A stretch of DNA of 64,000 bases from JAXMAR01 sp046350295 (GTDB taxonomy: Bacteria > Planctomycetota > Planctomycetia > Gemmatales > Gemmataceae). Position 1 is the first letter of the stretch. Every line of letters begins with the position of its first letter. Below, piece after piece: positions 26,910 to 34,767 of this stretch. The notes under the pieces are model-generated. The model was not told where the DNA came from. It saw nothing but the letters and a program-made list of their open reading frames with translations, and searched no databases. The position numbers and the translations under genes are program-made. The DNA lies in NCBI GenBank assembly GCA_046350295.1, contig JAXMAR010000006.1:1-64000 (forward strand). The letters are read 5' to 3'.

Positions 26910-27983
26910 TTATGCCAAAACGACGCGGCGCGTCTCCGGCGGCATCATCGGGACTTGCGGATCGAACGGCTGCGGCTCCAGGGCGAACATCAGGATCAGG
27001 TGCAAGAGCCGCGGATAGGAGATGCCGGCCCGTTCCGCCGAGCGCGCCAGGGCCATGCCTTCGTCCAGACAGGGATTGCAGTTCACTTCCAGCACGCACG
27101 GCTGGTTCTGCTCATCGAGCCGGATATCGACGCGGCCATAACCGCGCCCGCCCACGGCGCGAAACGCCGCCAGCGTCACTTGCTGGATGCGCTCGGCGAG
27201 TTCCGGTTCCACATCGGCCGGACAGATGACGGACGTGTTCTGATACTCGACGGACGTCTCCACCCACTTGGCCGCGTACGACATGATGGGCGGAATCTCC
27301 GGCGGCAGCTTCTCGTAGTTGACCTCGGCCAAGGGCAGCACGCGCAGCCGGTTGCCGCCGATGACGGAGACGTTGAACTCGCGGCCGGGCAGGAAGCGCT
27401 GGGCGAGCGCGGGCTGCTTGTAGACGGTGAGGATCTCGCGGACCTTCTCCTTGAGCGCCTTCTTGGAAGAAACGACGGAGTTCCGCTCAAGACCGACGCC
27501 GGCGTGCTCCTGCGTCGGCTGGACGATGATGGGGAAGTGCCAGTCATAGCGATCGACGGCGCTGGCGGTCTCCAGGACGTGCGTGTTGCTCGGGATCGGC
27601 ACGCCGGCGCCCATCAGCAGGCTGGCGGCCATGAACTTGTAGCGTGTCAGCCCCAGGGCCAGGGCAGGGCAGCCCGTCATCGGATAACCCATCATGCGGA
27701 CGAGGGCGGCCAAGCGCATATCGTAAAGGGCGCCATGGACAACGTCGTCATAAAGGTTGAAGACGACGTCCGGGTTGATGCGGCGCAGCTTGCGCTGGAA
27801 GCGAAACAGGTCGTCGGCGAGCGGGATGATGGTGACGCGATGGCCGAGGCGACGCAGCTTTCGCGCCGTGTTGCGGATGGATTGCTTGAGGTCGGTCATG
27901 CTGCCGCGGTCTTCGGGCGCCTCGGGCTGGGCATCGCTGTAGGCGTTGAAGACGAGAGCGACGTGCAGGTGCTTTTTGGCCAC
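26910..27983 (-). CDS. ATP-grasp ligase, D-alanine--D-alanine ligase-like
   Basis: 357 aa, GTG start with an AAGGAA site upstream. The ATP-grasp fold is visible: N-terminal domain to about 100 (DVVFNLYDDVVHGALYDMRL), ATP-binding lobe 115-200 (KFMAASLLMGAGVPIP, PIIVQPTQEHAGVGL), and the metal-binding end near 290-320 (GRGYGRVDIRLDEQNQP, EVNCNPCLDEG). The Ddl signature EVNxxP is changed to EVNCNPC. It lacks the strict Ddl N-terminal HGxxGEDG motif, so it is probably a paralogue joining other amino or carboxyl substrates. It stands alone between divergent or convergent neighbours. Confidence 0.8.
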   Translation of the reverse strand: MAKKHLHVALVFNAYSDAQPEAPEDRGSMTDLKQSIRNTARKLRRLGHRVTIIPLADDLFRFQRKLRRINPDVVFNLYDDVVHGALYDMRLAALVRMMGYPMTGCPALALGLTRYKFMAASLLMGAGVPIPSNTHVLETASAVDRYDWHFPIIVQPTQEHAGVGLERNSVVSSKKALKEKVREILTVYKQPALAQRFLPGREFNVSVIGGNRLRVLPLAEVNYEKLPPEIPPIMSYAAKWVETSVEYQNTSVICPADVEPELAERIQQVTLAAFRAVGGRGYGRVDIRLDEQNQPCVLEVNCNPCLDEGMALARSAERAGISYPRLLHLILMFALEPQPFDPQVPMMPPETRRVVLA

Positions 27984-28138
27984 GTGGGTTCCGTTCCTTC
28001 AAGGACAGAGGGCCGGCTTGGCCTTCAGGGGCGCATCCGCGGCAGCGCGGGCCGTCGCCAGTATTATGCGTTATTCAACGCGGCGGGCCAAGACGAAAGA
28101 TGCGATTTGCGAAAGTGACAGGGCGGTGTCAGTGCGTT

Positions 28139-28170
28139 GGTGAGTGGTGAGTGGTGAGTGGTGAGTGGTG
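28139..28170. repeat. Tandem 7-bp repeat (GGTGAGT), 4.5 copies
   Basis: Four exact GGTGAGT units and a GGTG remainder lie between two minus-strand genes, followed by TCGATCA. Related GAGTGGTGA text followed by GATCA or CAATCA occurs at 9599 and 12571. Confidence 0.8.
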
Positions 28171-28214
28171 TCGATCAGTCGTCGGGTCCCAGGTGTCATC
28201 TGCCGGGCGCCGAC

Positions 28215-29018
28215 TCACCACTCGGCGATCAGCGCCGACTTCTTGTCGTGAAAATACGGAATGTTGTCCATCTTGAAGACGTCCATCATGCTGCGCAGCT
28301 CGGCGCGAATGCGGCAGAAGGCGACTGTGCTGCCGAACGGCTTGAGCCAGCGGCAGAAATCTCCCACCATGGCCACGCCCGCGGTCGAGAGTCGCTTCAC
28401 GTTCTTGAAATCGAGCAACACGCGCAGGTTGTGATGGTTCAGCTGGCCGCACAGCTCTTTGCGGATCAGATCGACCTCGGGCGGCTCGACGAGCTTGGCG
28501 TCGTTGAAGCGCACCGTGGTGACGCCGCTTTCCCGGCCGATGCGGAGACGGCCCATGATGACGCCGCGCTGCACGGTGAGCTTGTCGATAATGCTGGCGG
28601 CGGCGCCGGACGCGGTGGTCGGCTTGTGGAATTCGTCCGCGTCCTCGTCGAAGAGGCTGCGATCGCTATTGATGTCGAGACACTTGGCGGCCCATTCCTC
28701 GAGGTCCTTTTGGGAGAGGGCCTTCTCGTGGAACTGGATCATGAACTCGAGCGCGCCGACCGACAGGAGATCACCCTTGTGCAGCGGCCATTCGACGCCG
28801 GGGGGGAGAACGTCCCCGTTGACGATCGTCGGCTCGCCGCTGCTCATGTCGCGGATGAAGACATTACGGTCGCGCGTGACCAAGGCGCACTGCTTGGGCC
28901 CCAGGCTTCTGGCCCGGAGCTGGCAGATGGGATCCGAGCCGATCAGGAACAGGTCGACCGTGATCGGGACGGGCATCCCTTTCTTGCTGCCCTTCGCGAC
29001 GATCAGGTAGAACTTCAT
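28215..29018 (-). CDS. FHA-STAS two-domain regulator
   Basis: 267 aa. Start at 29018, chosen for a perfect GGAGG 8 bp upstream. Residues about 1-95 are an FHA phosphothreonine-binding domain (DLFLIGSDPICQLRA, NVFIRDMSSGEPTIVNGD, LLSVGALEF). About 165-265 is a STAS domain of the anti-anti-sigma-factor type (NHHNLRVLLDFKNVKRLSTAGVAMVGDF, split here into two blocks; the Ser at the STAS switch position is kept in RLSTAG). A 70-residue linker joins them. This suggests a link between Ser/Thr kinase signalling and partner-switching control. Alone in its transcription unit; no anti-sigma kinase is nearby. Confidence 0.8.
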   Translation of the reverse strand: MKFYLIVAKGSKKGMPVPITVDLFLIGSDPICQLRARSLGPKQCALVTRDRNVFIRDMSSGEPTIVNGDVLPPGVEWPLHKGDLLSVGALEFMIQFHEKALSQKDLEEWAAKCLDINSDRSLFDEDADEFHKPTTASGAAASIIDKLTVQRGVIMGRLRIGRESGVTTVRFNDAKLVEPPEVDLIRKELCGQLNHHNLRVLLDFKNVKRLSTAGVAMVGDFCRWLKPFGSTVAFCRIRAELRSMMDVFKMDNIPYFHDKKSALIAEW

Positions 29019-29225
29019 AAAACCGCCTCCACGGCAGAGCGGCACAACCGCTTCCCTGCTCAATCTTAGCATTCTTCACCCGTGCAGGGGGAGGGCAGTG
29101 GCCCCTACGCCGGGAAAACAGCCGGAATAGACGGCTTATTCGGCCGCGCTCGCCGTCGTCTACGGAGAAATCATGACACAGAAAAGCGGCCTCGCTCGGT
29201 AGGCAGCCCCAGGCGATGAAATCGC

Positions 29226-29504
29226 TCAACCGCGCTCGAGCAACTCCTCGCGGCGGCGAATGGCTTGGAGCGTGTGCTCGACCTGCTCGATGTCTTCGTC
29301 GGTCACTCCTTCGCGCCGCCGGTAGCGCCGCTTGAGGCTGTCGAGCACGTGCTCCCACATGGCGCGCGTCGGCGCCACGCCCTTGCTCCACTCGCTGCGC
29401 CGCTCCGTCCGCACACGGAACCGCCACACCCCGGCGAAACGATCCGCGCACAGAAAGCGCTTGGCCCCCGTCTCCGGATCCCGGTCGTGCCATTTGATCT
29501 CCAT
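29226..29504 (-). CDS. Hypothetical 92-aa conserved-type protein
   Basis: 92 aa beginning MEIKWHDRDPETGAKRFLCA, with an aromatic FAGVWRFRVR strand region and a basic, helical C-terminus (YRRREGVTDEDIEQVEHTLQ) likely to form an amphipathic helix. AAGGGCGAC precedes the start; two in-frame starts upstream are less likely. Divergent from the thiolase gene over 83 bp. No family recognised. Confidence 0.6.
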   Translation of the reverse strand: MEIKWHDRDPETGAKRFLCADRFAGVWRFRVRTERRSEWSKGVAPTRAMWEHVLDSLKRRYRRREGVTDEDIEQVEHTLQAIRRREELLERG

Positions 29505-29587
29505 GTCGCCCTTTATAATGACCAATGAAACGCCGTTTTTCAATCCGGCCTGCGGCTCCAGGGCCGGCACACGAAGAGGGAACGCCG

Positions 29588-30765
29588 ATGCCAGACGCCT
29601 TTCTTCTCTCCGCGGTTCGCTCCCCATCGGCAAGTTTCTCGGCGGCCTGAGCGACCTGTCCGCCCCCAACATCGCCGCGCCCGTGCTTGCCGAGGCGCTG
29701 AAACGCGCAGCCGTCAGCGTCGACCAGGTCGACGAGGTCATCGTCGGCAATGTGCTCCAGGCCGGGGGGGGTCAGAACCCCGCGCGCCAGGCCGCGCTCG
29801 CCGCCGGTCTGCCTCCGACCATCGCCGCCTTCACCGTCAACAAGGTGTGCGGCTCCGGACTCAAGGCGGTGATGCTCGCTGCCCAGGCGATCCGCGCCGG
29901 AGACGCCCAGATCGTCCTCGCCGGCGGCATGGAGAGCATGAGCCGGGCGCCTTATCTCCTCTTTGGCGCCCGCGCCGGCTGGAAGTTCGGCGATCAGAAG
30001 GTCGTCGACGCCATGGTCCACGACGGCCTCTGGTGCGCCTTCGAGGACTGGCACATGGGCCTCGCCGCCGAACACATCGCGACCACCTGCTCCGTGAGTC
30101 GCGACGAGCAGGACCGCTTCGCCCTCCAGAGCCAGCAGCGCGCCGCCGCGGCCTGGGACAAGGGCCTCTTCCAGGCCGAGGTGATTCCGATCACGGTCGG
30201 CACGGGACCAAAGTCGAAGACCATCGCGCGCGATGAAGGCCTGCGCTCCGAAACGACGCGCGAGACGCTGGCCAAGCTCCGCCCCGCCTTCAAGGAACAG
30301 GGGACCGTGACCGCCGGCAACGCTTCCACCCTCAGCGACGGCGCCGCCGCCCTCGTCGTCGCCTCGGGCGCCGCCGTGGAGCGGAGCGGAAAGAAGCCGC
30401 TCGCACGCATCGTCAGCTACGCCACCAGCGGCGTCCCCCCGCGCGACATCTTCATCGCCCCCGTGAACGCCGTGCGTCAGGCGTTGGAGAAGGCGAAGTT
30501 GCGCCTGGGGGACATCGACCTTTTCGAGTTGAACGAGGCGTTCGCGGCGCAGATGCTGGCGTGCGGCAAGGAACTCGGCCTGGACGAGGGCCGCGTGAAC
30601 GTCAACGGCGGCGCCATCGCACTGGGGCATCCGATCGGCGCCTCGGGGGCCCGTGTGCTCGTCACGCTGCTGCACGCCATGGAGCAGCGCCAGGCGAGAC
30701 GGGGCCTCGCCGCCCTGTGCCTGGGGGGCGGCAATGCCGTGGCCCTGGTTGTGGAGAGGCCATAG
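29588..30765 (+). CDS. Acetyl-CoA acetyltransferase (thiolase), with a one-base frameshift at codon 12
   Basis: Condenses two acetyl-CoA or cleaves acetoacetyl-CoA. The ATG at 29588 with AGAGGGA upstream gives the normal thiolase start MPDAFLLSAVRSP, but the frame then breaks; the rest (IGKFLGGLSD onward) continues in another frame to 30765. Restoring one C in the CCCC at 29622-29625 gives a 392-aa thiolase of exactly normal length. Active sites: Cys88 in NKVCGSG, His in NEAF/GHPIGASG region, and Cys of LCLGGGNA near 380. The rest is undamaged, so this is likely a sequencing error rather than decay. Followed by a palindrome at 30780. Confidence 0.88.
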
Positions 30766-30779
30766 CCCTGGGACGCGCA

Positions 30780-30831
30780 TGGGGCAGGCCGTCTGGCCTG
30801 CCCGCCCCGGCAGGCGAGGCCGCCTGCCCCA
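30780..30831. repeat. GC-rich interrupted palindrome after thiolase
   Basis: Ends TGGGGCAGGC (30780-30789) and GCCTGCCCCA (30822-30831) are exact inverse copies, and the inner part repeats GCAGGC/GCCTGC motifs. It resembles REP-type elements and may terminate the thiolase transcript. Confidence 0.7.
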
Positions 30832-30843
30832 CACAGACTTGTT

Positions 30844-30877
30844 TGTCGCATGTCGCATGTCGCATGTCGCATGTCGC
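30844..30877. repeat. Tandem 7-bp repeat (TGTCGCA), nearly 5 copies
   Basis: Four perfect TGTCGCA units plus a fifth with one missing match, directly upstream of a promoter. Too short and unspaced to be CRISPR. Confidence 0.85.
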
Positions 30878-30887
30878 GCCGTGTCGC

Positions 30888-30916
30888 TTGACGGCCCCCG
30901 CGGGCTCGCTTATCCT
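30888..30916 (+). promoter_or_regulatory. sigma70-like promoter for the 30953 gene
   Basis: TTGACG (30888-30893), a 17-bp spacer and TATCCT (30911-30916). Predicted transcription start is about 30 bp before the ATG. The 7-bp tandem repeat ends 10 bp upstream of the -35 box. Confidence 0.6.
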
Positions 30917-30952
30917 CAATAGCGATTTGCTCCTATCTTTTTCGAGAGATCC

Positions 30953-32092
30953 ATGGCGCTGATCATCCAATGCACGAGCGGGCATCGCATGACCGTGTCC
31001 CCGGATTACCAGGGCAAGCGTGTCCGCTGTCCGCAGTGTCAGGAGATCCTGACAGTCCCGGAGCAAGCCGGCGCCCCCGCCATGCCCGCGCCGCCACGCG
31101 CCCCCGAGGACGTCGCCCGCTCCGTCCAACCGCTGGCCGCCCCGGCCCCCGGCTACGGCTATGAACCGCAGCGCCGCGATGATCGAGGCCGGGACGAGCG
31201 AGACCGTGACCGCGGAGGCGAGGAAGGTCGCGACCGCTGGAACGGCGGTGACGACTACCGCGACCGGGACTATCCCGGCTACGGCCGCCGCAGCCGAAGC
31301 ATCGACGCGGGCGCCTCGGAGAGCAGCCAGCTCCAGACCGTGAGCCTCGGATTGAGCTTTACCTTCTATCGCTACCTGCTCAGCGTTCTCATGCTCGTTC
31401 TCGGCGCCGCCTTGTTTATCATGGGCCTGGTTCTCGAGAACCTGGAGCGGCAACGTATCTTCGGACGAGGCTTCGATTTCAGGGTCTCCTCCACTGAAGA
31501 GACCCTCCGCGTCTTGATGATCGCCGCCACCATCAGCATTCTTTTGCTCGGCCTGCTGGCCGCCGTCTTCACCTTCGTCGGCTCCGGCCTGTGCTGCCGG
31601 GCGCCGTCCGGGGCGGGGGGCGCCGCCCTCCCGCTGACTTCCGTCATCCTTGACGGTGTCGGCGCGATCCTTATTCTCGTCGGCGCCGTCATCATGCTGG
31701 CCGCCGGCCCGCGTTGGGTCGACCGCGGCGGCGGAGCGGTGATGTTCATCTTCAGCCTCGTCGCCGGCCTTCTCTTCCTCACGGCTCAGGCCCTGCTTAG
31801 CTCGTTCTGGTATCGGCTGGGCCACTACCTCGGCAACGGCGGCTCGGCCCGGCTCGCGCTGGGCAGCATGATCACCTGGATTGTCGCCCAGATCCTGTTT
31901 CCGGCTTTGCTGTTCCTGTTCGCCCTCCTCATCTTCAACGGGCCAGGCCGTACTCCAACCTTCCCGATCGCCCTCATGATCATCATCGGTGTCTGGTTCG
32001 TCGTCGACATCATCCTGCTCTGCCTGTTCCTGGCCGTCTTGTCGGGGCTGAAACGGAGCATTCGCGGCCAGGTCAGCCGCGGCAGCTACTGA
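30953..32092 (+). CDS. Zinc-ribbon (MJ0042-like) multi-pass membrane protein
   Basis: 379 aa. An N-terminal ribbon uses C8, H12 and the pair CPQC (about 26-29), followed by a Pro-rich linker and an Arg/Asp/Gly-rich stretch (DRDRGGEEGRDRW) that is likely disordered. From about 135 there are six hydrophobic helices (RYLLSVLMLVLGAALFIMGL, ISILLLGLLAAVFTFVG and others). The arrangement, cytosolic zinc ribbon plus membrane domain, is frequent in Gemmata relatives, with no known function. Preceded by a good promoter, followed by a large inverted repeat that may end transcription. Confidence 0.7.
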   Translation: MALIIQCTSGHRMTVSPDYQGKRVRCPQCQEILTVPEQAGAPAMPAPPRAPEDVARSVQPLAAPAPGYGYEPQRRDDRGRDERDRDRGGEEGRDRWNGGDDYRDRDYPGYGRRSRSIDAGASESSQLQTVSLGLSFTFYRYLLSVLMLVLGAALFIMGLVLENLERQRIFGRGFDFRVSSTEETLRVLMIAATISILLLGLLAAVFTFVGSGLCCRAPSGAGGAALPLTSVILDGVGAILILVGAVIMLAAGPRWVDRGGGAVMFIFSLVAGLLFLTAQALLSSFWYRLGHYLGNGGSARLALGSMITWIVAQILFPALLFLFALLIFNGPGRTPTFPIALMIIIGVWFVVDIILLCLFLAVLSGLKRSIRGQVSRGSY

Positions 32093-32111
32093 TTTGCAGC
32101 AAGAGGCGGTA

Positions 32112-32211
32112 AGAGGCTGTTTCAAAACGGGGACTGTCCCTCTCGTTTTGTCAGCTTACCCAGTTTTCCGGGCGATGGTAAAGGGACAGTCCCCGTTTTG
32201 AAACAGCCTCT
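32112..32211. repeat. Perfect 30-bp inverted repeat with 40-bp centre
   Basis: The arms 32112-32141 and 32182-32211 are exact reverse complements over 30 bp. The element lies between two convergent genes (ends at 32092 and 32264). It is AT-mixed (contains CAAAACGGGGACTGTCCC) unlike the surrounding GC-rich DNA, suggesting a mobile palindromic element; it would also form a very stable bidirectional hairpin. Confidence 0.9.
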
Positions 32212-32263
32212 AAACAACCGCAAAGACGTGACGAGGGGCGACGGAAGCGCAGGGGATTGGTCG

Positions 32264-33259
32264 CTAGGCGGCCCGCTTTCCGTCCGACGCTTCTTTCGCG
32301 GGAATAACGCCCGCTTCCATCCCGCCGCGTTCCTTCAGCAAATAGATCGGCCGTTGCTTCGTCTGTTCGAGAATGCGGCAAAGGTACTCGGCGCAGATCC
32401 CGAAGGCGGTAAGCAGCACCCCAGTCATCAGCAGTAACAACGCAATGACGACATGCAACGCCGGCTCCGAGGAGATGTCCTTCAGCGGCGGACACCACGG
32501 CGCCAGCACGATATAGAAGAAGGTCAACGCAAAGAAGAAACTGGCCCCGCGCGTGATCAGCCGCTGCGGCAGCCGCGAGAACGAGAATAGGCCGTCCCCG
32601 GCCAGCCCCAGCAGCCGGCTCATCGTGAACTTCGACGCGCCGGCCGGCCGATCGGCGACGCGGAACGTGATCGACGTCGTCGGATAGCCGATCCAGCGCA
32701 CCAGGCCGCGCGTAAACCGATGCGTCTCGCGCAGCCGTCCGACCGCGTCCACCGCGCGCCGCGACAGCAGCATGAAATCCGAGGTCGCGGGCTGCGGATC
32801 GCGCGCCGAGGCCGCCAGCAGGCTCGCGAAGCTCCGCGCCGCCAGGTTACGCCACCAGCTCGTGTACGGCGTCTTCTCCCGCTCCGTCAGCACCACGTCG
32901 AAACCGCCGCGCCATTGCTCCAGCAGTCGCTCGATCACCTCCGGCGGATGCTGCAGGTCCGTGTCCAGCATCACCAGGGCATCCCCTTTCGCCTCCTCGA
33001 AGCCCGCGGAGATCGCCGCTTCCTTGCCGAAGTTGCGGCTCAGCGACAGGTAGCGGACCCGCGCGTCCTGAGCCGCCAGGAGACGCATCACCTCCAGCGT
33101 CCCATCCGCGGAGCCATCGTCAACGTAAAGGATTTCGAAACGATAGCGGTCTTCGAGAGAAGTGAGAACGGAGCCGAGCCGCTCGTGGAAGTAGGCGAGC
33201 ACGGCCTCCTCGTCATACGCAGGACAGACAACGCTGATCAACGGCCGAGGGGCGTGCAA
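32264..33259 (-). CDS. Family 2 glycosyltransferase, GtrB/polyprenyl-phosphate sugar synthase-like
   Basis: 331 aa. TTG start at 33259, supported by GGGAGG about 6 bp before it. GT-A catalytic domain in residues 1-225: ISVVCPAYDEE, ILYVDDGSADGT, SRNFGKEAAISAGF, MLDTDLQHPPE with the DxD-type metal site, and SDFMLLSRRAVDAV. Two C-terminal membrane helices (about 240-265 and 275-300) fit dolichyl/undecaprenyl-phosphate sugar synthases that load lipid carriers for GT-C enzymes. The GT-C-like gene at 34768 and the GtrA gene at 56048 are possible partners. Confidence 0.85.
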   Translation of the reverse strand: MHAPRPLISVVCPAYDEEAVLAYFHERLGSVLTSLEDRYRFEILYVDDGSADGTLEVMRLLAAQDARVRYLSLSRNFGKEAAISAGFEEAKGDALVMLDTDLQHPPEVIERLLEQWRGGFDVVLTEREKTPYTSWWRNLAARSFASLLAASARDPQPATSDFMLLSRRAVDAVGRLRETHRFTRGLVRWIGYPTTSITFRVADRPAGASKFTMSRLLGLAGDGLFSFSRLPQRLITRGASFFFALTFFYIVLAPWCPPLKDISSEPALHVVIALLLLMTGVLLTAFGICAEYLCRILEQTKQRPIYLLKERGGMEAGVIPAKEASDGKRAA

Positions 33260-33367
33260 AGCGACCTCCCTGCAAGCGGCATTTTCGCTGCCAACCCCAT
33301 ACTCGGCCGCTCACTTTGCGACAAGCCGAAGCGATCACAGACGTGCAGCCACGCGACTTCATCTTCT

Positions 33368-33400
33368 GCGTGCCATGCCCACGGCTTTGCGTGGGCATGC
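33368..33400. repeat. 33-bp palindromic repeat, copy 1
   Basis: Contains the 10-bp stem CATGCCCACG / CGTGGGCATG around a 6-nt loop. An identical 33-bp copy lies at 35955-35987 inside a gene. Here it is intergenic, between the two minus-strand genes. Confidence 0.85.
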
Positions 33401-33437
33401 ATAGGCCAGAACGCCCAATCCTCCGCCCCGCCCCCTC

Positions 33438-34340
33438 TTATGCCGCCACACGCCTCGCCTGCACGTCAAAAACATCGCTCGGCCGCGTCACCCGAAAACC
33501 GGCGTTCTCACACTCCTCACGAAACTTCGGCGACGCCAGCAGCCGCCATTCGCACGCCCGCCGCTCCTGCCACGCCGCCGCATCCTCTCCATCCCGCCCC
33601 TCCAGCGTCGCATCGAAATGTCCCGGATGACACATCAACTCGACGCAGCGCCCCGGCATGGCCCGCAGCCAGCGCCCAAAGAAATCGTCCGTCTCCTCCG
33701 CCGCGCCAAAGCCTCCGAGACAATCCGCCCCCGGAAACCCGTCACGCCGCTGCCGCCGTGTCTCGAACCGCCCCAGCGTCGACAAGAACAACCGCTTCAC
33801 TCTGGCGCTCGGTACCCGCACCAGCGTCCGCCACGCCTCCCGCACCCGCCGCAACATCGGCAATGGCCGCTGCCCGCGCAAGATCTCCCGCAACGCTCGC
33901 CCCACGACCGGAAACACCTGCAAATGATGGTGACACGCGACGTGCGGCGGCGGATACCCAACCAACTCCACGAAGCGCCGGTACTGCGCCGCCAGTTCGA
34001 CGAAAACATGCTCCTGCTCGATCTCCCCCTTTCGCCAGCGCTTCAAAAAGCAGGGCAGGGGGGCCAATCGCCCATCCTCCGTCAACAGGCTCGATACCTC
34101 CTCGACCGGCGCCAGGGGCGTATCCATCGTCAGCACCGGATGCCAGCCCAGGTCGGCCGGCGGCCTCTCCCGCTGCCACTCCCGCACGCCCTCCGCCGCA
34201 TAAGGCGAGTTCACCATCAACAGCGTGCCCGTGACGATCCCCTCCCGCGCCAATTCGCGGATTCCGCGCGACGTCTCCGGCCCAATGCCGTAGTCATCCG
34301 CAACGACAAACAGAGTCCGCTCTCGCGCCCCGTTTCGCAT
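33438..34340 (-). CDS. ChbG/HpnK-type carbohydrate deacetylase-like protein
   Basis: 300 aa of the YdjC/ChbG fold. Metal site: ADDYG near residues 14-18 with the Asp pair, GWHPVLT near 66 (family GxHxxLT), ACHHHLQVFP near 135 (HxHxH-type cluster), and ELMCHPGHFD near 237. ChbG removes acetyl groups from chitobiose; HpnK acts on acetylated hopanoid glycans. Close to the GT2 gene and the GT-C-like gene, so a role in trimming N-acetyl sugars of an envelope glycan is likely. The first His motif is slightly changed (Trp-His-Pro), which could alter substrate preference. Confidence 0.8.
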   Translation of the reverse strand: MRNGARERTLFVVADDYGIGPETSRGIRELAREGIVTGTLLMVNSPYAAEGVREWQRERPPADLGWHPVLTMDTPLAPVEEVSSLLTEDGRLAPLPCFLKRWRKGEIEQEHVFVELAAQYRRFVELVGYPPPHVACHHHLQVFPVVGRALREILRGQRPLPMLRRVREAWRTLVRVPSARVKRLFLSTLGRFETRRQRRDGFPGADCLGGFGAAEETDDFFGRWLRAMPGRCVELMCHPGHFDATLEGRDGEDAAAWQERRACEWRLLASPKFREECENAGFRVTRPSDVFDVQARRVAA

Positions 34341-34767
34341 CCTGCCCGTCTTTCCCCGTCTTTTGTTTAGCCGCGGTCTTTCGTTTAGCCGCAGTTCGCA
34401 GAACGCGGCGGACCGGGCCCCGCATTCCAGAACCTTGCGCTATCCGAATATCGGCCAACATCCCCAGCAATCGAAAGCGGAAATTCTTACCCCAAACGCA
34501 AACCCCGCACTACGCCTTTTTTCCGCCTCATCTAGGTAGTCTTCCTTCTTGTCCACGTCCGGAAAAGTGAACGAGTACGCTGCGCACTCGCAACCGCATG
34601 TCGAACCATGGCTTACATTCCACCGCCTCTCCGTACTCGTTCACTTTGCCCTGGCCCACCCCCAATCCTCTTTCGCTCCGTCTGGTCCCGTTCCACGCCC
34701 TGTGCTACTCTCCCCGCCGCCGCACTCCGGGGGCTTACGCCGCCCGGCTCGCCTTCTTGGAGCACGC
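34341..34767. other. 427-bp divergent intergenic region with inverted repeat
   Basis: No gene is supported here. It contains a tandem pair of GTTTAGCCGC-containing units (about 34360-34393) and a 16-bp inverted repeat (34564-34579 and 34632-34647) with a 52-bp centre, about 120 bp before the next start. The repeat could be an operator or a small palindromic insertion. Confidence 0.6.

Noticed and set aside
29332..29587. Upstream extension of the thiolase frame
   Set aside because: Translation is Arg/Ser/His-rich and overlaps the minus-strand 92-aa gene; the real start is 29588 in the other frame.
30844..30877. Possible CRISPR array
   Set aside because: 7-bp units without spacers and no cas genes; a simple tandem repeat.
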